A stretch of DNA of 39,952 nt from Bacillus sp. RO3. Its GTDB lineage: Bacteria; Bacillota; Bacilli; Bacillales; Bacillaceae_B. The DNA is taken from the NCBI RefSeq assembly GCF_012911895.1, contig NZ_JAAXCV010000005.1, positions 1 to 39,952 on the forward strand, read 5' to 3'. Shown piece by piece: positions 24,199 to 30,217 of the stretch. Below the pieces are notes generated by a model. It was not told the origin of the DNA and did no database searches. It saw nothing but the letters and a program-made list of their open reading frames with translations. The position numbers and the translations under genes were made by a program. Within the stretch, counting starts at the first letter, position 1. Every line of letters starts with the position of its first letter.

Positions 24199-25110
24199 AT
24201 GATTTATGTAGTGTTAAGGGACGCAGGACATGGATTACGGGATACACCTGGAAAACGCACACCATACATTCCCTCGTTGGGAAGAGCCATTAGAGAAAAT
24301 GAATTCAATGAACCTACAGCTCAATATTTTGAAGATGAATTGAAAAGGCATGGAGTCATTGTTCATGACATTTCTCCAGGTACAAAAGACATTCCACTTA
24401 CACAAAGAACAGATGAAGCGAATCGATTGCTCAATCATTACATTCGTAAATACGGAGCAGCCAACGTGAGAGTAGTATTAGTCAGCTTTCACTTCAATGC
24501 ATTCGATGGATCTTTTTCCGGATCCAATCCTAGCGGAATTTCAGTCCATATTCAACCGAGGAGTAATTACGCCCGGGAGCTTGCGGAGTGTGTAGGCAAG
24601 TATTTAAGACAGGGAACCAAGCAAGTATGGAGAGGGATTGTCGAACAAAACCTTCACATCACGAGGGAATTTGATGGTGTAGGGATTTTGTTAGAACTCG
24701 GTTTCATGGATCATCCTGAAGAGGCCATGCTCATGTTAAATAAAGCATTTCAAAAGGAGCAAGGAACTGAGGCAGCCAAAGGAGTGCTTGAGTACTTTGG
24801 TCTTCAGTACAAACCATTAAAGAATCCAGTTGCTAAACCACAACAAAAGGAGGAAGAAGAAGTGATTAAAATGGCAGTAGTAGTTTATTCAGATGCAGAT
24901 CTAAGCGTGGGTTATGATTTAGCAAACGAAAAGAAGTGCGGACTCTATAACCGAAAATCCTTAGCAAATGAACAGCTGAAGATCAACGAACTCATGGTAG
25001 TGGGCGGACCGACTGAAGGGTTGGAGAAAAAGACGAACCGTGTGATTAATCTGTCTGGAGCGAATCGTTGGGATACTCGTAAAAAGGTTATTAGCTATTT
25101 AGGAAAATGA
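24199..25110 (+). CDS. Endolysin: N-acetylmuramoyl-L-alanine amidase with CWB2-like end
   Basis: The 303-residue protein starts at ATG 24199 behind AAAGGAGAG. The N-terminal about 205 residues are an Amidase_3 domain with zinc ligands His11 (DAGHG), a Glu in RENEFN (33 or 35), His98 (SFHFNA) and the catalytic Glu166 (LLELGFMDH). It cuts the bond between muramic acid and the stem peptide. A K/E-rich linker at about 208-222 leads to a C-terminal domain with INLSGANRWDT, the signature of cell-wall-binding type 2 repeats. An internal ribosome site in the linker can give the binding domain alone. Confidence 0.9.
   Translation: MIYVVLRDAGHGLRDTPGKRTPYIPSLGRAIRENEFNEPTAQYFEDELKRHGVIVHDISPGTKDIPLTQRTDEANRLLNHYIRKYGAANVRVVLVSFHFNAFDGSFSGSNPSGISVHIQPRSNYARELAECVGKYLRQGTKQVWRGIVEQNLHITREFDGVGILLELGFMDHPEEAMLMLNKAFQKEQGTEAAKGVLEYFGLQYKPLKNPVAKPQQKEEEEVIKMAVVVYSDADLSVGYDLANEKKCGLYNRKSLANEQLKINELMVVGGPTEGLEKKTNRVINLSGANRWDTRKKVISYLGK
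24846..25110 (+). promoter_or_regulatory. Internal ribosome site and start for the cell-wall-binding domain
   Basis: AAAGGAGG at 24846-24853 stands 8 bases before an in-frame GTG at 24862 (residue 222), and ATG 24871 follows three codons later. Translation from GTG would give an 82-residue protein that is just the wall-binding domain. Several Clostridium and other endolysins are known to make such a second product and to form mixed oligomers. The linker encodes K/E-rich residues, which could produce AAGGAGG by chance, so this is likely but not certain. Confidence 0.6.
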
Positions 25111-25147
25111 TGCGAATATGGAATGGTGTGGTAATGGCTTCATAAGT

Positions 25148-25181
25148 AAAGCCCTCTTCTTTTACAAGAAGGGGGCTTTTA
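25148..25181. terminator. Bidirectional terminator after the endolysin gene
   Basis: AAAGCCC (25148-25154) and GGGCTTT (25173-25179) with inner CTTCTT/AAGAAG form a long stem, followed by T on one strand and preceded by A on the other. It ends late transcription and the minus-strand genes coming the other way. Confidence 0.85.
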
Positions 25182-25421
25182 AAACGGAATCCATGAGTCA
25201 TCGATAACTACCTTATAATTCCTCACCGTCTCTGCTATATCATATTCCTCATTTACGATTACTTTTTCTATGCTAGTCTCCCTATATCCTGTTTCCATCT
25301 TGATCTTACGAATCCAGGAATGGATTTTTAGAACCAAATCTCCTTTACGACAGTGAAATTCATTCGTTTGTAGCGTCTTATTACCATCAATGGAATAGTA
25401 CAGATTTACAACATACCTCAT
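25179..25421 (-). CDS. Hypothetical protein, LexA-box-controlled operon
   Basis: The 80-residue protein starts at ATG 25421, overlapping the stop of the upstream small gene by ATGA. It is beta-rich with a conserved-looking RYVVNLYYSIDGNKTLQTNE start and a VRNYKVVIDDSWIPF end. I do not know the family. It is the second gene of a two-gene minus-strand operon driven from the LexA-box region at 25.6 kb and ending at the bidirectional terminator. Confidence 0.65.
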   Translation of the reverse strand: MRYVVNLYYSIDGNKTLQTNEFHCRKGDLVLKIHSWIRKIKMETGYRETSIEKVIVNEEYDIAETVRNYKVVIDDSWIPF

Positions 25422-25579
25422 TTTATTACCTCGTATATTTCCTGAATTTGATTCTTCGATAACAAGTTTAATTCCAAAAGTCTTTGCAATATCATCTCTA
25501 CTTCAATAGGATCTTCTGGATCGTGAGGAAATCTTATATAACTGAATAAAGTTAAGAGTGATTGATTTAATGAGTCCAT
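25418..25579 (-). CDS. Small acidic protein, first gene of the minus-strand operon
   Basis: The 53-residue frame starts at ATG 25579 behind a strong AAGGAGA and ends overlapping the next start. The product is acidic and helical (SLLTLFSYIRFPHDPEDPIE, then VEMILQRLLELNLLSKNQIQ). The pair of leucine-rich helices suggests a small regulatory or interaction protein. The gene sits directly behind a promoter that overlaps a LexA-type box, so it is expected to respond to DNA damage. Confidence 0.65.
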   Translation of the reverse strand: MDSLNQSLLTLFSYIRFPHDPEDPIEVEMILQRLLELNLLSKNQIQEIYEVIK

Positions 25580-25613
25580 AATGCCAGTCTCCTTACTTTG
25601 GTCATTTGCTCCT

Positions 25614-25635
25614 ATTTTATACGAAAGTATGTTCG
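25614..25635 (-). promoter_or_regulatory. Minus-strand promoter with LexA box A
   Basis: CGAAAGTATGTTCG at 25622-25635 matches the Bacillus LexA (SOS) box CGAAC-N4-GTTCG at all but one position of the left arm. The -10-like TATAAA lies directly beside it on the minus strand (25616-25621), so LexA binding would block the promoter of the genes at 25579 and 25421. Confidence 0.7.
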
Positions 25636-25650
25636 AATTAAAGGTTTAAT

Positions 25651-25672
25651 AGAACGTGTGTTCGTGTATAAT
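25651..25672 (+). promoter_or_regulatory. Plus-strand promoter with LexA box B
   Basis: AGAACGTGTGTTCG at 25651-25664 matches GAAC-N4-GTTCG exactly in its core. It ends two bases before TATAAT (25667-25672), the -10 box for the gene at 25706. The -35 is weak. A further half-site CGAACAT occurs at 25683-25689, beside the ribosome site. Confidence 0.75.
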
Positions 25673-25705
25673 AAAAATAAATCGAACATTTGGAGGTTAA
25701 TCACA

Positions 25706-25924
25706 ATGAAAGGGATGCTCTTGAATGCTGCTGAAACAAAAGAAACTTTAGTTATGTTTTATATAGACAAAAAGGGAAATGTAACAGAAAGGTTTATTAA
25801 AGTGTTAGGTATAGAATCCGGCCAAATTAGAGCTTACTGTTTCTTTAGAAAGCAGAAAAGAACATTCTCATTGGAAAATGTCCTTTCATTGGGGCGAGTT
25901 CAGAATAGGAATCAGGGGGCTTAA
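25706..25924 (+). CDS. WYL-like small protein under LexA-box control
   Basis: The 72-residue protein starts at ATG 25706 behind TGGAGG; longer frames start inside the promoter. The pattern KETLVMFYIDKKGNVTERFI, GIESGQIRAYCFFRKQKRTF and SLENVLSLG looks like a minimal WYL-type beta domain, a fold that senses ligands or DNA ends in bacterial regulators. Similar short proteins are seen in Bacillus and its phages. It is the first gene of an operon with the LexA-like protein, both behind LexA box B. Its role is unknown. Confidence 0.7.
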   Translation: MKGMLLNAAETKETLVMFYIDKKGNVTERFIKVLGIESGQIRAYCFFRKQKRTFSLENVLSLGRVQNRNQGA

Positions 25925-25926
25925 TC

Positions 25927-26172
25927 ATGAATGACATCAAAGAGTATTATGTATCGAGAGAAGATCGAATTCTGGAAACAGAGAGAGAAATTTATGATTT
26001 AATCGTAAATTTCATGGAAGCGAATCGCTATGCACCTTCATCGAAGGAATTAAAGACACTATCCGGATTAGGATCAACCAGTACCGTACATTCTTATCTG
26101 AAAAGATTGAGGGAAAAAGGGCTCATTGATTGGATAGATAAGCGACCGAGATCGTTGAGAGTAATTAAATGA
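25927..26172 (+). CDS. LexA DNA-binding-domain-only protein
   Basis: The 81-residue protein matches the N-terminal winged helix of LexA: an EIYDLIVNFMEANRYAPSSK helix pair, the recognition part LKTLSGLGSTSTVHSYLKRL, and the wing LREKGLIDWIDKRPRSLRV. LexA is about 205 residues; the S24 self-cleavage domain is absent, and the frame ends at a clean stop followed by a strong terminator, so it is not a frameshifted remnant. Lacking the cleavable dimerisation domain, it could bind LexA boxes without RecA control, or compete with LexA. It lies behind LexA box B. Confidence 0.85.
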   Translation: MNDIKEYYVSREDRILETEREIYDLIVNFMEANRYAPSSKELKTLSGLGSTSTVHSYLKRLREKGLIDWIDKRPRSLRVIK

Positions 26173-26207
26173 GTGAAAGGCCTTCCTGTTCGGAGGGCCT
26201 TTCACTC
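26171..26207. terminator. Strong bidirectional terminator
   Basis: GAGTGAAAGGCC (26171-26182) pairs perfectly with GGCCTTTCACTC (26196-26207). It separates the LexA-like gene from the convergent minus-strand gene and overlaps that gene's stop codon. Confidence 0.85.
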
Positions 26208-26817
26208 ATTTTAGCATCCGTTCTACGATGTTTTTTAAAATATCGTAATTTCCGGATTTGATTTGTAGGATGATGTCTTTAAAACGAAGAGATAGAAACT
26301 CCTCTACGTCCAGCTGCAGGTCCGGATATAGCTCGTTTAGATCGTGAAGTAAGATTTCTCCCTTAAGGATGTGCTGTTTATCAATTTTCACACTGACGTA
26401 AGTAAACTCTTCTGTTTTCTTGTGCCGGTTCTTCAATTGTCTCTTAATATCCTCAATATTAATCTGCTGGTCTTCATTTAGATAATGATGGATAGATAGG
26501 TGTTGCTCCTGGCTTTCGTCTACACTTATGCTCCTAATCCATTTAGAGAGCATATCCAATGTTGTACCTTCATCAATCGAGCGAAGAAAATCTTTGTAAA
26601 GCATTTCGGTTAACAGTTCCACCGTCAGCACCATGTCTGTTTCATCTTCAACAATCTCGTTAATCGTCCCTACAAAGACCTGAGCGCGTTTTAAATGATA
26701 TGTTGATACTTTTATATTCAGACGAGCGTGACGGCTTTCAAATAGACGGTTTATAAGCCCTCCTGCGTTATCCATAACGGCACTACTCATTAGGTCGAAA
26801 CGGCTGTACTTTTTCAT
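26206..26817 (-). CDS. Unknown protein A of the maintenance region
   Basis: About 203 residues. The start is ATG 26817 or TTG 26823; AAGGGGG lies 11 or 5 bases upstream respectively. The product is helix-rich with mixed charge. The first part carries LNIKVSTYHLKRAQVFVGTI, and a long helical middle with many acidic residues follows. There is no motif I recognise. It overlaps the upstream gene at 26783-27250, so the two are one operon. Its neighbours are the LexA-like gene and the partition operon, which suggests a plasmid maintenance or host-interaction role but proves nothing. Confidence 0.6.
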   Translation of the reverse strand: MKKYSRFDLMSSAVMDNAGGLINRLFESRHARLNIKVSTYHLKRAQVFVGTINEIVEDETDMVLTVELLTEMLYKDFLRSIDEGTTLDMLSKWIRSISVDESQEQHLSIHHYLNEDQQINIEDIKRQLKNRHKKTEEFTYVSVKIDKQHILKGEILLHDLNELYPDLQLDVEEFLSLRFKDIILQIKSGNYDILKNIVERMLK

Positions 26818-27250
26818 ATACAAGACTTCCCCCTTTATCCAGGTAACTTATAACGGAAAATATAATCCCATGAAGCGCTCTTCTCTCCGATACATTCCAT
26901 TCGATCGCTAGATCCTCGATCATTCTCTTCTCAAGCTGGTTCGGCTTCACGGTTTTCTTAGTATCAGTATTTTGATATTCTTCGGCCAGCTGCAGCATTT
27001 CAGGATGTCTCAACCCGAAACGAACAAGCATTATAAACAGTTCCGTTATGCTGGCCGGCCTCACCCCTTTATCATTCCGCATAAATGATTTAAAAAGACG
27101 TCTTAGCTTCGCATTCTCTTCTTCAGTCACCGGGAATTTCATTGGAGAGGTTTTATCAAAACGTACCTTTCGATTGGCAGAAGGACGAGCTTGTGGACGC
27201 TTCTCTTCACAGGCGTTTAAAAAAATTGGTGCGATCGGTTTGTGTTTCAT
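26783..27250 (-). CDS. Unknown protein B of the maintenance region
   Basis: The 155-residue protein starts at ATG 27250 behind GGGGGAGAGAGG. The first 40 residues are basic (KRPQARPSANRKVRFDKTSP), and the rest is helical: a KFPVTEEENAKLRRLFKSFM segment, ASITELFIMLVRFGLRHPEM, and EWNVSERRALHGIIFSVISY. The basic N-terminus and helical body would suit a DNA-binding protein. It is the first gene of a two-gene operon. An inverted repeat ATATCA-N10-TGATAT upstream (27305-27326) is a candidate operator. Confidence 0.6.
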   Translation of the reverse strand: MKHKPIAPIFLNACEEKRPQARPSANRKVRFDKTSPMKFPVTEEENAKLRRLFKSFMRNDKGVRPASITELFIMLVRFGLRHPEMLQLAEEYQNTDTKKTVKPNQLEKRMIEDLAIEWNVSERRALHGIIFSVISYLDKGGSLVYEKVQPFRPNE

Positions 27251-27304
27251 CCTCTCTCCCCCACTTTCATAAGTGTGATAGGTCGGTATTATCCGAGAGT
27301 CACA

Positions 27305-27326
27305 ATATCATAATGTCATTTGATAT
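27305..27326. promoter_or_regulatory. Inverted repeat upstream of the 26.2-27.25 kb operon
   Basis: ATATCA (27305-27310) and TGATAT (27321-27326) are separated by 10 bases. The inner word ATAATGTCAT occurs a second time at about 27556-27565, next to the partition operon terminator. It is a candidate operator for protein B or the small gene at 27420. Confidence 0.4.
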
Positions 27327-27419
27327 AAGTTTATGAGGTAGGGAGGGGGGATAGACCAGGTATAAAAAAATTATGAGATGGCCATACTTGTAGTAAATCA
27401 ATATCTGGAGGAGATCAAC

Positions 27420-27530
27420 GTGGCCAAGAAACAGGAACTAACGAAAGAGTTTGCTATGAAGATTGTGAAGGCAGCCAATAAGGCGTCAAAAGAGTTGGGG
27501 TCAGTTAAGAATAAGAAAGCCCATAAATAG
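27420..27530 (+). CDS. Small basic peptide (36 residues)
   Basis: The frame starts at GTG 27420 behind CTGGAGGAG and has 36 codons with many lysines (MAKKQELTKEFAMKIVKAAN, then KELGSVKNKKAHK). It is too short for a family call. The good ribosome site and the isolated place between two divergent or convergent minus-strand units suggest a real but minor gene. The small basic form would suit nucleic-acid binding. Confidence 0.45.
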   Translation: MAKKQELTKEFAMKIVKAANKASKELGSVKNKKAHK

Positions 27531-27569
27531 GCATTATCTCAGGGTCATAAGTACATAATGTCATAGAAA

Positions 27570-27594
27570 AAAGCACCTTAAAGGGAGGTGCTTT
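27570..27594 (-). terminator. Terminator of the partition operon
   Basis: AAAGCACCT (27570-27578) pairs with AGGTGCTTT (27586-27594). On the minus strand TTTTTTC follows the stem, so it ends the parA-parB operon. Confidence 0.8.
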
Positions 27595-27605
27595 CGGGTT
27601 CGGAG

Positions 27606-28073
27606 TTATTTGGATTCATTTCCACGTTTCACAAAATAGTCTTGTAATGCTTCATTAATGATTTTGGTCTTTTCCCCACGTGCAGTACAAATTTCATTTA
27701 AAGCTTTGTGCAAGTCGTTTCTCACCCAGAAATTAGCTTTGCTATGAGTTTCTTCGAATTTAGGCTTCTTTTTCTGGGCCTTCTTAATCTTCTTAGTTAT
27801 ACTTCCAATGTCAAAAGTGTTTTCGTTATCGCTTTCACTATTGCTTCCGTTTTCAATTACACTTTCGTTTCCGTTTGTGTTTTCGGAAGTGTTTTTGTCA
27901 TTCATCATTAATTCACGGGCACTTGGGGCTTTGTTCGCTTGCTGGATTAACACTTTCACTTGCATCTTCTCAGTGCTATTTAAGTGTTTGTAATCTTTTT
28001 CAGTAAGAAGTAATCGTTCCTCTATATCCATTTTAACAATGTCATCTAAGGTTAGTTTAGTTGATGCCGACAC
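27606..28073 (-). CDS. Ribbon-helix-helix centromere-binding protein (ParB/ParG-like)
   Basis: The 155-residue protein starts at GTG 28073, inside the end of parA, behind GAGGAG. Residues about 60-95 form a low-complexity N/S/E linker (NTSENTNGNESVIENGSNSE), followed by a lysine-rich KKIKKAQKKKPKF. The C-terminal about 45 residues carry a ribbon-helix-helix fold: a strand SKANFWVRN, helices DLHKALNEICTARG and KTKIINEALQDYFVKRG. It has no ParB HTH or CTPase motif. Together with the upstream ParA it makes a type Ib-like partition pair: the RHH protein would bind the repeat cluster and stimulate the ATPase. Confidence 0.75.
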   Translation of the reverse strand: MSASTKLTLDDIVKMDIEERLLLTEKDYKHLNSTEKMQVKVLIQQANKAPSARELMMNDKNTSENTNGNESVIENGSNSESDNENTFDIGSITKKIKKAQKKKPKFEETHSKANFWVRNDLHKALNEICTARGEKTKIINEALQDYFVKRGNESK

Positions 28074-28839
28074 GTTTTTTCATCTCCTCGTAGAATGGTA
28101 AATATTCTTCTAATGCTGTGGTTAATTCATCGTTTCCTTCAAACCCATTTAAAGAAATCCTTCCGGTAGCAGCCTTTCGTTTTATTAAAGTCGAAAATAC
28201 AATATCCCTATATTGAGATTCGATTAAATTAGCAAATGCTTTCGAGTCAGTTCTCCTGGAGTCAATCAAATTCCTGAGAACCCCTGTTATATTAAGGCTT
28301 GGATTGTAATTCATTTTGGCGTGTATGGCCGTTTCTAGAAATCGCTCGATTGCAGTGAATGCCCATTTTGAACTTTCACATAATACTACCACTTCATCAC
28401 TTGCACATATGGCGTTGATCATAGGTTCCGATAACGAAGGCGGGGTGTCGATAATAACGAAATCATACTCTTCTTTAATATGATCCAGTGTTTCTTTCAA
28501 GAGGAAGTTCACGTCTTTTTTTTGCTTCCTTTCATAATCTCTATATAGAAACTTAGCCAATGTTGCAAGATAATCATCTGAAGGAAGCAAGTGAATATTT
28601 TCAGACACCTCGTATATGTATTTCTTAGGATTATTTTCTTTAAAAGCTTCTAAAATGGTCTTGCCTTCAAAGAAACTTAAATCTTTCTGAGTTAGTAAAT
28701 CAGTCAGGTTCCCCTGGCTATCCATATCAACAGCTAAGACCTTATATCCGTCTTTAGCAAGCAGATATGAGACGATTCCAGAGGTAGTTGTCTTTGATGA
28801 CCCGCCTTTTTGAATTCCAAAAGTAATTGTTTTAGCCAC
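28057..28839 (-). CDS. parA: ParA-family partition ATPase
   Basis: The 260-residue protein starts at GTG 28839, six bases after GAGGTG. It has the deviant Walker A KGGSSKTTT with its signature early lysine at about residues 10-18, the A-prime motif VLAVDMDSQGNLT, and the Walker B FVIIDTPPSLSE. There is no N-terminal HTH, so it is a small ParA (type Ib size). It hydrolyses ATP to move plasmid copies apart over the nucleoid. The four-base-type overlap with the RHH gene indicates one operon. The promoter and repeat cluster lie directly upstream. Confidence 0.9.
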   Translation of the reverse strand: MAKTITFGIQKGGSSKTTTSGIVSYLLAKDGYKVLAVDMDSQGNLTDLLTQKDLSFFEGKTILEAFKENNPKKYIYEVSENIHLLPSDDYLATLAKFLYRDYERKQKKDVNFLLKETLDHIKEEYDFVIIDTPPSLSEPMINAICASDEVVVLCESSKWAFTAIERFLETAIHAKMNYNPSLNITGVLRNLIDSRRTDSKAFANLIESQYRDIVFSTLIKRKAATGRISLNGFEGNDELTTALEEYLPFYEEMKKRVGIN

Positions 28840-28879
28840 GATTAGCACCTCATTAATTTGGTTTTATTTCTGTAAACAA

Positions 28880-28997
28880 AAGTGTATACATTTACGGAAG
28901 TGTATTCGGAAACGTTTGTGGAAGTGTATCCATAATTAAACCATATAGGACAAGCATTATAAAGTCAATTACTTTATGGAAGTGTTTTCGTAAGTGT
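28880..28997. repeat. AAGTGT repeats: candidate centromere and parA operator
   Basis: AAGTGT occurs at 28880, 28898, 28922, 28980 and 28992, all in the same direction, and three of the five are preceded by GG. The spacing is 18, 24, 58 and 12 bases. The copies flank the parA promoter. In type Ib systems the RHH protein binds such direct repeats both as centromere and as repressor. Confidence 0.7.
28940..28968 (-). promoter_or_regulatory. parA promoter
   Basis: On the minus strand TTGACT (28963-28968), a 17-base spacer and TATGGT (28940-28945). Two AAGTGT copies lie upstream and three downstream of it. Confidence 0.55.
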
Positions 28998-29001
28998 AAT
29001 T

Positions 29002-29955
29002 TTATTTTTGAATGTCTGACAAGTAATTTTTATACCTTCTCAAATAATTAGGATAGGTAATACCAAAAACATTCATGACTTTTTTATCGTCGACCTCTGC
29101 CTCAATCGCATCCAATATAGCTCTATTTCGGAATTGAGTAGAAGACACCTGGCGAATGGCAGCTCGTCTGATCTCGACCTGCAGCAACTTCATAATAGAT
29201 CGTTCGGCCAGTCGTTGTGGCTGTTGTTTTTCTTCATCTACTTGAAAGCTCATCGAGGTATTATTGTAAGCGACAAAGAGCGGGTCCTTGGATTTGTTTC
29301 TTGGCCGTCGATCCCGGGGGACCTCCTTAAGATATAAATAGATTTGTCGTTTATGCTTCAGCAATAATTTCAGTGTGGTGATGTGGCCATCATGATCAAC
29401 CTGCAGCTCATTGTGAGTAAAGTTGATGTCTTTCATGTTTATTCTTGAAATTTGAGCCGGTGTGAGCCCGTAGAAGCGCATTAGGTACAATATTGATACA
29501 TTCCTATTAGATAATTCCTTATGAGCTGTCTTGTACAAATCTGGAACGTTCTGACTTGATCTAAAGGATTTCAACAGAGATTTATATTCTTGATCTGATA
29601 CAAAGTCCTTCTTTTTTAGTGGAAAAGACTTCGGTGCATCCACGAGATCCTTAATATTAAAGTCATTTTTCACTTCCAAGTGTTCAAGAAGCTTTGCGAT
29701 TACCGTACAAATTCGGTTCTTAGATGCGTCAGAGTATTTCTTGTCTAACCAGGATATAAATTTTAAGTAATCTTCTTTATGTAGCTGATGGATCCATTCA
29801 ATAGAAACAGTTTGGCCTTTAGTGACACCATCAATCCACTTCTGGAACACACGTAAATCCGAGCGAGAGCGTTTAATATAGGAATCTTTCTTATCATCCT
29901 TGGCCATGCTATCGAGGTATGGAAGCATAAAGCAAGGGAGTTCTATGTTCTTCAA
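29002..29955 (-). CDS. Degenerate tyrosine-recombinase-like protein
   Basis: About 317 residues from TTG 29955, 8 bases after AAGGAG. The layout is that of a two-domain tyrosine recombinase: an N-terminal core-binding domain (YIKRSRSDLRVFQKWIDG, then LKFISWLDKKYSDASKNRI) and a C-terminal catalytic-fold domain. In the first box YGLTPAQISRI replaces the TGLR pattern, so the first arginine is absent. The second box reads TQFRNRAI where HxxR is expected. A Tyr near the end (YPNYLRRYKNYL) may be the nucleophile position. It may bind DNA without cutting, for example at replication or partition sites, or be a highly diverged recombinase. Confidence 0.6.
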   Translation of the reverse strand: MKNIELPCFMLPYLDSMAKDDKKDSYIKRSRSDLRVFQKWIDGVTKGQTVSIEWIHQLHKEDYLKFISWLDKKYSDASKNRICTVIAKLLEHLEVKNDFNIKDLVDAPKSFPLKKKDFVSDQEYKSLLKSFRSSQNVPDLYKTAHKELSNRNVSILYLMRFYGLTPAQISRINMKDINFTHNELQVDHDGHITTLKLLLKHKRQIYLYLKEVPRDRRPRNKSKDPLFVAYNNTSMSFQVDEEKQQPQRLAERSIMKLLQVEIRRAAIRQVSSTQFRNRAILDAIEAEVDDKKVMNVFGITYPNYLRRYKNYLSDIQK

Positions 29956-30034
29956 AAAAACCACTCCTTATCAATCTTACTGACCGAGAATTCTTTGTTG
30001 TAGGATGAGTATATATAGGGTCTTAATTATTCGT

Positions 30035-30082
30035 GGCCAGGAAGGAAAAAGAACTGGCCGGGCGCCTCTGCGCCCAGGCGCC
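30035..30082. repeat. GC-rich nested inverted repeats
   Basis: GGCCAG (30035-30040) pairs with CTGGCC (30054-30059). Next to it GGGCGC (30060-30065) pairs with GCGCCC (30070-30075) over four bases, and GGCGCC occurs at 30061-30066 and 30077-30082. This GC island stands out in an AT-rich region between the recombinase-like gene and a divergent gene, and could be its recognition site, a replication element or a terminator-like structure. Confidence 0.5.
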
Positions 30083-30217
30083 ATTATATTGAATATCACG
30101 CACCCAACTTCTTTTATATATCACTATATGCCAAATGTTTCTTTATAACAAGGTTTTTAAGATTGGTTTGAGGTTGTGGTATTATGAATAAAAATGCCAG
30201 GAAGGAGAACGCATTTC

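Noticed and set aside
27805..27900. Tandem repeat or short CRISPR-like array
   Set aside because: The repeated look comes from N/S/E codons of the RHH linker. There are no regular repeat-spacer units anywhere in the window.
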